Shown piece by piece: positions 53,301 to 62,129 of a DNA stretch of 64,000 bases; positions within the stretch are counted from its first letter, which is position 1; every line of letters begins with the position of its first letter. Origin of the DNA: Phoenix dactylifera (lineage: Eukaryota > Streptophyta > Magnoliopsida > Arecales > Arecaceae); NCBI RefSeq assembly GCF_009389715.1, contig NC_052405.1:10804694-10868693 (forward strand), in the 5' to 3' direction. The translations under genes and the position numbers were made by a program. Below the pieces are notes generated by a model, which was given only the letters and a program-made list of their open reading frames with translations, was not told where the DNA came from and did no database searches.

Positions 53301-56300
53301 CCTCAAAGAAAGAATAGCTAATTTATGCTTAGGCAAAGTCAAACTGATGCTAGGAACCTAAAAAGAAAATGATACCATATAGCAAAACACCCTCAAGGCC
53401 TTTAAGTTACATTTTTAAAAAAAAAACTCCATTTACATTCCATTTTTTTGCAAATTAAATAGGATCTTTCCATTTTACAAATTAAAGAGGATTAAAAGAC
53501 ATTAAGAATAAGGTCGGAGGAACCGGTACCGGGCATCGTACCGGTTCTCCGGCGGCACGAGCCAGTAGGGACGTGTCGGACTCGTACCGACGAGCGAGAG
53601 CATGGTACCATGGGAGAGAGGAAAAGAGAGAGAGAAGGGGAGAGAGGGTGGGAGTCCACGAAGAGCCGGCGGAGGCCACGGAGAGCCAGCGGAGGCCGCA
53701 GCCGGTTCTCCTGTTTCGAATGAAACAGGAATTCGAAACAGGGGTCCAGCCACAGCTTAAGAAATTTCGCGATTTTTAAGTGAATTCGGCAAATCGCTTG
53801 CCGACTTCACTTAAAAATCGTGAAATTAAAAAAATTCAGAATTTTTAAGTGAAATCGGGAAGCAATTTGCCGACTTCACTTAAAAATTTCAATTTTCGAC
53901 TTCACTTAAAAATTTTGAAATATTTTAAGCTACGGCTGGACCCCTGTTTCGTTCGAAACAAAGGAACCGGTTGCAGCTTCGCCTGTCGCGGCCTCCGCCG
54001 GCCCTCCCTCTCCCTCTCTCTCTTTCCTTCCCCTTCTCCAGCTCCGACAATAAGTCTCATTTCCGTTGCCGGAACCGTACCAGTAAGCCACTGATACAGC
54101 TCGGATTGGATGGAACCACCCAGTTTCTGCACGGTTCCGCCAATCTTGATTAAGAAGAATCAATCACTCAAAGAAAACCTCTTCCAACTATGAAATTTCA
54201 AGGGGAGCACCTAAAGGCAGTATCAGCCATGTCATTGCCTACTTTCTTTCTAGTTGGCATTATATACATCATAAGTAATAGCAGCTTTAACATTTATAGG
54301 ACTCTGTGCACCATTTGAAACTTTATATTTTTGTGCCATGTTGAACAAGTCAATCTCTCCTCCTACTAAGTTCCATGGTCAAGGCATGGAAAATTTGATG
54401 CAGTTTGCCAAATTTTGACCTACCTGTTCTGATGTATCAACAGAAACACAGTTTTCTACAGGTGCACAATCGCTTCTGGTCGCCACCTATCCATCAATGA
54501 GGATTTTTCACAAATTATCCAAATGTGACATCTATAAAGTATCGAAACTAAAAGTCTTTGACTTTCTTTAAAGTGCTGAGCCACCACAGCCCACAACCTA
54601 TCCTAGACCAAAAGAAAATGTCACTTTTCATGATCTTTGCCATCCCATAAACAAGTGACCTGAGAACCAGAACACCTATTTGATGGAGTGTTATATCTGA
54701 TAAAAATGGGTTTTTAATGATGTTTCCATCATTTCATCCGATGCAAACATTTCAGCATGTGACATTAAGTTGTCATGATATAGATCTGCATTTACCATCA
54801 ACAAAATTTAAACTAATATAATGTTTAAAATGCAAAACAACATAAATAACAGGGATAGAGTGTGAATGTACCTCTTGGCGCCTTTCAGGACCCACATTGA
54901 GTTTTATAAGCATCAGCTCTCGTTCAACTTGTGGTTCCTTTGATAGATCTTCGACCTGGTGATAATATTAGAGACATACAGTGCATCAACTAAAAGAATA
55001 TGTAGAGCTGTAGAGGATCCTTCTGAATTGTTAGGTGATTAATATACAGTGCTGTTCAACTTTATTATAAAGAAACAACCAGAAACCTAAGAAAGCTGAT
55101 GGATACCCACAACAATGGTAACAAGGTTCTTAGTATTGATGCTAGTAAAGGCTCACTGATTCTGAAAGTGCTTCTTTCTACCCCATAGCCATTGATTATT
55201 GATATATATAAAATAATAAGTTTCCCTCCAGAATTAGCGGTGAGGGTAGTAATTATAGCATGCTGTTGTCTCCATCTCTCCATCTCAGCTCTCTCACAGA
55301 AATCATGCTCCGCCATAGCCCAAACAGCTACCTTATGGGTAATTGACAGCACCATTGTATTCTTTGAGTAGGACAAGGCCTTTGGATAATGTAGACATCT
55401 CTGGTTGTTCTAGTGACATATATTTTGGTAACCATGGCTTGTTGATTGAACTTATATTCATTAATCAGTTCTAGAATTAACATGGGGGCTACATCAAGTT
55501 TATGATTATAATTCTTGCTTGAACTCCAGTGAGAGAACATTAACTTTAGCAATGAAGGTAAAGATGTAGAGTACAAAGAGTTGGAATTACATTTCTTCAT
55601 CAATCATGGTAGTTATAGCACTAAAGCTTGTCTTGAAATAAAGAAAAGAGATAACCCTCACTAATTTCTCATAACAGCCATAATACGAATATTTGGAGTT
55701 TAAAATTTTAGAGAGAAATCAGTAAAAAAGGGTATTCCAGTGATTCTTTAAAGAGGACCTTGTTTATTTTCAAGAAACAAGTTGGAAAGGTTTGACTATT
55801 TTGTGTTTTGGGATGTGGGCAACCAGCAATCTGATTTGCTTGAAATTTCTCGGTCCGAAATGAAGAACCAGGGAAGGTCACTTGTTTAGTTGGACTCTCG
55901 AGTCTTCGGGGAAAAATCGTTCAAAATTGAAAGAATTGCTTTGGATTGGCCATGCCTATGCTTCACTGACAGTTTATAAACATCGCTGGGCATTATTTTG
56001 CCCAAAAAAGGAAAAGAAAATGGAAACAAAGAGAGGGAGGATCAACGATATCTACCAGGCACATTTTGCTTACTTTATCATATGACATGACTTGTTGGGA
56101 CACCCTTTTTATATTAAAAGCTGGACCATCAAAAATTAGATTCTTCGGTATTATTTTATTACCTAGTAATTAATCACCATTTAACTAAAAAGAGTGGTGA
56201 TTTCTTTGATGATATAAATTCTACTTATAATAAGACTTAGAAGTTTCGATTAGTTACTTTTATTTTATTCCTCCAAATCTATTTTTTTATCCTACCACAA

Positions 56301-57678
56301 TGACCAAATTTATTATCTTCAAGCATAAGAATAATAGTGTACCCGGTAGAAGAGATTTCAAAATCATCACAAACCACCCCTTTTTTCATTCCATGAGTCT
56401 TCCTTTTTGTATATGGCATCGCCAATTCCTCTGGCAACATCTACTAATGCGGAACTTAATCTGAAAGCCATGTTCCAATGGACCAATTGCATAAATCTAC
56501 CATTAACTGGTCTGAAGCAAATACTAAGAGGTTGTAAACCTACGTTTTTTTGTATTTGGATAAGGGTTAAACAATGCTCAAAATCCAAAAAAAGAATAGT
56601 GCATGTTGATGTTCAATATACTACAAAAGGGAGACTTGCCTTCAGAACATTCACAAGTTTATGTAGCTGCTCTACAACTTGTCGCAGTACTCTGTCAGTC
56701 CCTGAAACAACAATGGTGAACAACGCCTTGTCCTTATTCAAGCCAACTGCAAGTGACTCAATGTTATATCCCCTTCTAGCAAAGACTCCAGCAATTCTGT
56801 TGATCATTCCACTTTCATCTCCAACAAACACTGAAATTGTATGGCGCCTCACCCTACACTTGCGAAAAATGCTATATTAGAGAACATTAACATATGATGT
56901 AACAAAGAACTAGAACAATAAAGCAAAAGACCTACTGAATATTGGACGACAAAAAATGCACATTGGTATGTAAATTCAATGCAGGAAAAACTAAATTTTC
57001 AGCATATCCAAGTACATTTAGAGGGGCCAAGAAAGCTTTTTAGATGGACAATGCCAAAATTATATATCTATATGGGCGTAACAACACAAGAAAAACTAAG
57101 ATCAAGACCGAACTTAAATTAAGAGAGACAAAAACACCATGTTGTGAAATATGCTTGACATATTGATACCATAAAACAAAGTTTTTAACAGACTAGCAGA
57201 AATCGAAGATCAAAGAAAGCATTTTTATCAGAGAAACATTTAAGAACTACCATATAAAAGAGACATCTTTACATGGATAATGCCAGAATTACAAAATATA
57301 ACTAAAGACCAAGCAAACAGCATTCATAAAACGACCTAATCTAATTCATCAACAACCCCATTACTAAAATCTAAAGAAAAGAAATAGGGGCATTGTGGGG
57401 GAAAGGGGAGCAAAGGCGAGGCCTTACGAGTGCCTGGGCCTTGGGGGCGGCGGGTTGGGGACGGAGACGGAGGAGGCCTCGTTGTTGGGCCTCTCGAGGC
57501 CGCTGGCGCCGGCGCGGATTTCGAGAGCCCGCGGCGGCGGCCTCGACGCGAGCGCCGCCCGGGAGAGATCGACGGTCCTCGAGAGCCCGAAGCTGAAGCC
57601 CACCTCGCGAGAAGATTGGGACCGACGAAAGGAAGTCGCCGCCGTCAGCGGCGAGGGACGGACCGGAGCTGTCGCCAT
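44352..57678 (-). CDS. Acetolactate synthase small (regulatory) subunit, chloroplastic
   Basis: Twelve minus-strand exons join in frame into 488 residues: 57678-57428, 56853-56640, 54955-54872, 53258-53190, 53076-52993, 52907-52761, 50242-50156, 49596-49492, 49419-49297, 49213-49061, 46326-46261, 44435-44352. The product is the regulatory subunit of acetohydroxyacid synthase, first enzyme of valine, leucine and isoleucine synthesis. In the plant family this subunit activates the catalytic subunit and confers feedback inhibition. Residues 1-83 are a Ser/Arg/Pro-rich chloroplast transit peptide. Two repeats follow, each starting with an ACT domain: 85-155 ([36 protein letters not shown]) and about 316-390 ([35 protein letters not shown]). 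Each repeat then continues through [18 protein letters not shown] and ARTG. The acidic linker with YPVEPYE and [12 protein letters not shown] is typical of plants. Intron 2 has a GC donor, and a possible extra exon lies at 54486-54424. The long introns carry transposon DNA. Confidence 0.95.
44436..46260 (-). other. Intron 11 of the acetolactate synthase subunit gene
   Basis: 1.8-kb intron between the exons encoding [11 protein letters not shown]...GICE and [14 protein letters not shown]-rich. No other gene is seen. Confidence 0.8.
46327..49060 (-). other. Intron 10 of the acetolactate synthase subunit gene
   Basis: 2.7-kb intron. It contains a GA/CT-rich patch near 47690-47850 and an open frame of 188 codons on the same strand (47771-47205) that matches nothing I know and is not called a gene. 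The rest is plain AT-rich intron. Confidence 0.75.
50243..52760 (-). other. Intron 6 of the acetolactate synthase subunit gene
   Basis: 2.5-kb intron that contains the large fold-back element at 51021-51688. Outside that element no coding or RNA gene is seen. Confidence 0.75.
51021..51688. mobile_element. Fold-back element A in intron 6
   Basis: The ends TTGAACCAAGGTCTGCTGAC and, on the other strand, TTGGAATCAAGGTTTGCCGA are inverted repeats. Inside, a GA-rich arm (51139-51255) faces a CT-rich arm (51460-51590). The centre is a hairpin with GGAATCCCTAATTGTTTTTG against its complement (about 51279-51391) and GAAATTGGCAAAT against ATTTGCCAATTTC. Nearly the whole 668 bp can fold back on itself. 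GTACCG words link it to element B and to fragments near 22.5 and 36.0 kb. Confidence 0.8.
53505..54150. mobile_element. Fold-back element B in intron 3
   Basis: Related to element A. It has an AAGGTCGGAGGAACCGGTACC-like left end, GTACCGGTTC and GGTACCATGGGAGAGAGG words, a GA-rich left arm with CGGCGGAGGCC and CTGTTTCGAATGAAACAGG, and a right arm with the complements (CCTGTTTCGTTCGAAACA, GCCTCCGCCGGC, CT-rich). The centre has TTTTTAAGTGAA..CGGCAA..TTGCCGACTTCACTTAAAAA hairpins in several rounds (53770-53920). Non-coding. Confidence 0.78.
54424..54486 (-). other. Candidate extra 63-nt exon, acetolactate synthase subunit gene
   Basis: Bounded by acceptor gatggatag and donor CAG/gtaggt, this stretch is open in phase with its neighbours and would insert 21 residues (VATRSDC...DTSEQ) between the exons ending RRQE and starting VMGLVDIF. 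Known plant subunits join those exons directly, so this would be an alternative or lineage-specific exon, or a chance match. Confidence 0.35.
54956..56639 (-). other. Intron 2 of the acetolactate synthase subunit gene (GC-AG)
   Basis: 1.7-kb intron that starts AAG/GCAAGT and ends tatcaccag/GTCGAAG. The open frames inside it match no known family. Confidence 0.85.
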
Positions 57679-57908
57679 GGCCGGAGGAAGAGCACTGAGA
57701 GGAGGAGAGCTGAAGCGAGGCAGCGAAGTGAGGGCTTGGTAGGGTTTATGAAGATGTTCTAATGACGTTATTACCCTTATACTTTCATAGAACGACGGGA
57801 CACGTTAGGGGAGGGATGGGAATGGGTAGAATAGTCATTTTAGGGGGAAGCTGTAGGGTTTGGACTGGGGCTGGATTGAGATTTTAATTTTTATAAAGAT
57901 GCGTGGGG
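57679..57908 (-). promoter_or_regulatory. Upstream region of the acetolactate synthase subunit gene
   Basis: Only about 230 bp separate the start codon at 57678 from sequence that looks like the end of the Mutator-like element. No clear TATA box was found, as is common for housekeeping genes. The element may have replaced or displaced distal promoter sequence. Confidence 0.45.
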
Positions 57909-58271
57909 TAAGGGGGGTTCTATATACACCCCCCCTATTGCTAAGGACACCCCCAAAAACCAAAAAAAAAATACCCAAACTAACCTTTAGTGTAATTACC
58001 ATATTGCCCTTGAAATTTTCTCAGTACACCCCCCCTTCCTCCTCCTCCGTTTCGTTTTGAAAAGAAAAAAAAAAACACCCCTCAAACCCCCCTTAAACCC
58101 CTCGATCCATTTACATCGTTTAGGCGATCTTTGAAGGAGATTTAAGCCCCATTCGAAGCATGGACAAGCAACTAGTGATTTGGGATGAATAATCGGCCGT
58201 AAAGGTACGTGTTCCACCTTGTTTCGAAATTTTTTTTTTTTCACGGTTCGTGCTCCGTTCGGCACTGGATC

Positions 58272-58502
58272 GCCGAACAAAAGGCTTCTGTTCGGCTGAA
58301 CAGTGCCGAACAGAAGCCTTCTGTTCGGCAACCCTCAACCGAACAGAAGCCTTCTGTTCGGCTGCACAGTGCCGAACAGAAGGCTTCTGTCCGGCACTGT
58401 GCAGCCGAACAGAAGGGTTCTGTCCGGCACTGTTCAGCCGAACATAAGCCTTCTGTCCGGCACTGTGCAGCCGAACAGAAGCCTTCTGGTGCCAAATCGC
58501 GT
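58272..58502. repeat. 33-bp palindromic minisatellite, seven units
   Basis: GCCGAAC (or its variant CCGAAC) starts units at 58272, 58305, 58338, 58371, 58404, 58437 and 58470, exactly 33 bp apart. Each unit holds a near-perfect palindrome made of GCCGAACAGAAG and CTTCTGTTCGGC. Because 33 is divisible by three, frames stay open in several phases on both strands. On the plus strand an 11-residue repeat of the type AEQKPSVRHCA can be read. It lies just 5' of the transposase exons. Whether it is translated is unknown. Confidence 0.93.
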
Positions 58503-58574
58503 GCCGTGCTGAATTTTGTGCCGAACAGATCCTCTGATTCATTAATTCTTGGTGATAAATTATTTTATATGTAG

Positions 58575-61500
58575 GGCTATGCTACAACCGAATCGAGTAT
58601 AATTGGATCAGAATTTGTACTGGATTACACAAGCGAATTTACAACTTACGAGGTATTATAATGTATTGTGCAATTTTGTATTAGTTTAGCGAGCTATTTT
58701 TACAACTGTGTACTTACATAAATTGTTTAATGTATAGATCTTCAAGAGTAGAGAGGACTTGTGTAATTGGTGTCGTGAAGCTGGGAGGCGAAATGGTTTT
58801 GTTGTTGTAATCAAATCATCCGATGCAGGTACCATTTCTAAGAAACCCAGAATTACGTTAGGTTGTGAGAGGGGTGGGACGTACCGAACCAAAAAAGAAA
58901 AGCGAATAAAGACTGCCTGTGGGACAAAGAAGTGTGGATGCCCTTTTGCATTAAGAGGAAAGAAATTGGATACTGCGGATGATTGGATATTACTGGTCGT
59001 ATGTGGAGTGCACAATCATCCCGCTGCAGAGAATCTGGAGGGGCACTCATATGCAGGGAGATTATCTGAGCAGGAGACGGAATTGTTAGTGGATATGTCG
59101 AAGAGTTTGGTTCGTCCAAAGGACATATTATTCACATTGAAGGAAAGAGATGCCCTCAATGTTACGACTATCAAGACTATCTACAATGTACGTCAACGGT
59201 TTAAGGTTGTAGAGAAAGCCGGGAGGTCTGAAATGCAACATCTATTAGGTAAATTATCAGAGGCTAAATATATTGAGTGGCATAGGAATTGTACTAATAC
59301 GGATGTTGTGCATGACTTATTTTGGGCACACCCTGGCAGCATTGATTTGTTCCGTGCATTTCCCCGTGTGTTGATAATGGATTGCACGTACAAGACGAAT
59401 AGGTATCGTCTTCCGCTCTTAGAGATTGTGGGGGTGACATCTACTGACATGACATTTTCAATTGCTTTTGTATACTTAAATTCTGAGCGGGAAGAAAGCT
59501 ATACTTGGGCATTAGAGAGATTGCGCAGTGTCATAGCTGATGATGTTTTGCCTGAGTTGATTGTTACAGATAGAGACTTGGCTTTGATGAATGCAATTCA
59601 TAGAGTATTTCCTACTGCTAGACATTTATTATGTAGATGGCATATTAGTAGGAATGTTTTGGCCAAGTGCAAAAAAATTTTCGAATTGAAGGAGAAATGG
59701 GATAAATTTATTATGAGTTGGAATGTACTAGTGCTGTCCTCCACGGAAGACGAGTATAATGATCGCTGGAGTGCACTGCAGAGAGAGTTCGGTACCTATC
59801 CAGATGCACTACAGTATGTGTCAGATACTTGGCTGAGCAAATACAAGGAAAGATTTGTTGCGGCGTGGACGGATACATGCAGGCACTACGGAAATGTGAC
59901 GACAAATAGGTATCACAAATAAAGACTCATTTAATTTTAATTTGCCTCAATTGTTATATCTAACTTTCATTTGTTTACTAGGGTCGAGAGTGCACATGCA
60001 AAGCTCAAAAAGCAGCTTGGATCAAGCCAAGGAAGTTTCGAGTCATCTTGGACTAGAATACATGGATTGATTGAGTTGCAGCACAGCTCCGTTAAAGCCT
60101 CATTGGAGAAGAGTTTATTGGTAGTGCAGCACAACTTCAAGCCAGTTGAATTCAAAGAGTTGCGAGGTTTCATATCTATAAGTGCGTTAAAGCATGTCCT
60201 CGCCCAATCGAAACGAGCCAATTCAGTTGGGTTTGATGATTCAAATTGTGGGTGCGCTATTCGACGCACACATGGTATACCATGTGCTCACCAGATTGCG
60301 CGGTACAGGGTGGAAGGTCGGCCCATTCCTCTCGACTGCATAGATCCTCATTGGAGGAAACTTGATATTGTGCCTACCCCCCCCCCCCCCCCCCCCCGTG
60401 CAGCCAATTCAGTTGAGTTGTGATGCAGAGTTAGATTTGATTGCGCTACGATTCAAGAAGTTAGATGGGGCTTCTCAATTGCAGATGATCAAGAAGTTAC
60501 GAGAGATTGCAAGTCCAGATAGTACACCTCTTTTAGAGCCTGCAAAACGGAAGACCGGTTCACGTGGGCGCGCTTCAATGAAGGTTGATACGTCTACTCG
60601 ACGTGACCCGTCTGCGTTTGAGTTGGTTCTATCTGGACAGGATAGTTATTCACCTGGTGTTGAGAAAGTTACCATCCGCAATCCATCTACTCAGATTCAA
60701 AAGAGGCGGCCCAAGCAAAAGGTAAGTACCAAATATTTATTTCCTTACAATAGGTATCACAACGTCTACGGGACGGTCCGTGCCGTGCCGGTATGTGATG
60801 TGCCGATACGGAACATATCGGGACGTGCCGTGCCGAGATGTGCCGATACGGGACATGTCGGGACGTGCCGTGCCGAGATGTGCCGATACGGGATGTGCCG
60901 TGCCGAGATGTGCCGATACGGGATGTGCCGTGCCGAGATGTGCCGATACGGGACATGTCGGTACGTGCCGTGCCGAGATGTGCCGATACGGGACATGTCG
61001 GGACGTGCCGTGCCGTGCCGGTACGGGATGTGCTGAGACGGATAACTATTTGGATATTTCTGCCATTGTTACATATTTTCTATCATTTGATATTATTTGC
61101 AGGTTTTTCGTACTAGAGCCCAGTCACATACGCCCATTATCTATATTGATGCTATTCCTTCTGCCTTGAGACCATACATCCAGCATATCAAGGATGTAAA
61201 AGCTGATGGGAATTGCGGATTTAGGGTAATAGCTGACTTACTGGGATTTGGAGAAGATGACTGGGTGCGTGTTAGGAAGGATTTATTGCAAGAGTTGCAA
61301 TGTCATTCGGACCACTATCGCACATTATATGGTGTGGAAGGGACGATTGCTGAGATCACTCATGCATTATCATATTATGATGATTGTCCACCATATGACA
61401 GATGGATGACTATGCCGGACATGGGTCATCTTATAGCATCCTGCTATAATGTTGTCCTATACCATCTCTCGTTGCAACAATGTCTGACCTTTCTACCTCT

Positions 61501-61846
61501 CCGTTCTGTGCCAGTACCTCTTCTATCCCGCAAAGATATCGCTATCGGATTCGTAAATGGAAATCATTTTGTTGAGGTACTACGTTCACAACACTTGCGA
61601 ATATTTAATTTTGCTTATTTAATTTTGCTTATTTATAATTTTGTAGCTATTAATATTTTCTTATTTCTAATTTTGAAGGTGTTCTTGTTGCCGGGACATC
61701 CCGTTCCGCCAGTAGCGACCAACTGGCGAAAATATCATCTTCCTTGTGCTACCGGATGGGAAAATTCATATGAAGCCCGGATTCAACAGTTCAAAGAGAG
61801 CATCTCACCTAATGTTATAATTAGCGAGACAGTAGAGTTAGATTGA
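58575..61846 (+). CDS. MULE transposase with SWIM finger and C-terminal OTU domain
   Basis: Proposed exons: 58575-58649, 58738-59909, 59982-60721, 61103-61576 and 61679-61846, with GT-AG introns. The first exon(s) upstream are not resolved. The product starts with a GCM/WRKY-type zinc-binding domain (C...LGCERGG...CGCPFALRG..HNHPA). The MULE DDE transposase core follows, with aspartates in LIMDCTYKTN and IVTDRDLALM, then RHLLCRWHI. A SWIM finger (CGCAIRRTHGIPCAHQIA) and a basic linker come next. The C-terminus is an OTU-type cysteine protease domain with KADGNCGFRVIA (catalytic Cys) and NGNHFVEVF (His). Transposase binds element ends and moves the DNA; transposon-linked OTU domains are of unknown role, probably deubiquitinase-like. 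Between SWIM and linker a 21-C run (60377-60397) puts the two parts in different frames, so as read the gene is frameshifted. Confidence 0.85.
60377..60397. repeat. Poly(C) run, 21 bases, at a frame change
   Basis: An uninterrupted run of 21 C within the transposase gene. The SWIM-containing frame ends shortly after it (…ANSVEL stop), while the frame of the linker and OTU part is one base off and open through the run. Length change in the homopolymer, or a sequencing error, is the simplest explanation. Confidence 0.9.
60772..61030. repeat. 30/40-bp minisatellite in the SWIM-OTU intron
   Basis: GCCGAGATGTGCCGATAC repeats at 60832, 60872, 60902, 60932 and 60972, with spacings 40, 30, 30 and 40. 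The longer units carry an extra GGACATGTCG step. Degenerate versions extend to both sides. It lies within the proposed intron 60722-61102. Open frames on both strands through it are artefacts of composition and period. Confidence 0.9.
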
Positions 61847-62129
61847 TTGTTTATATATGTACAATTTTTGAAAGTTGTAAATTTTTTTGGGCTCTTAGAG
61901 TCATGTACTGTGAAACTCCATCATCAATATAAATCAAAAAATATCTGTCTTCGCATTGTTAGATTGATTGTTATGTGCACTGTTATATTTGTGTAAAATA
62001 GAACGGGCCAGGCTTTACAAAGATTACACGTAAATGTACCAAAAATATATATTTTTCATTAATATCAACAGTTTCAAATTACACAAAAAAAAAAGTCGAA
62101 GCTACATAATCAAAATAAAGGCTCCATCA
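61847..62129. other. Spacer between convergent MULE genes
   Basis: 283 bp of AT-rich DNA between the OTU stop codon and the stop codon of the plant mobile domain gene. It must hold both 3' UTRs. Confidence 0.7.

Noticed and set aside
58209-58574. Open frames on both strands through the 33-bp repeat as independent genes
   Set aside because: The period is a multiple of three, which opens frames automatically. Kept only as a repeat and as a question.
60687-61169. Cys/Arg-rich open frames on both strands near the OTU exons
   Set aside because: They are read from the 30/40-bp minisatellite inside an intron.
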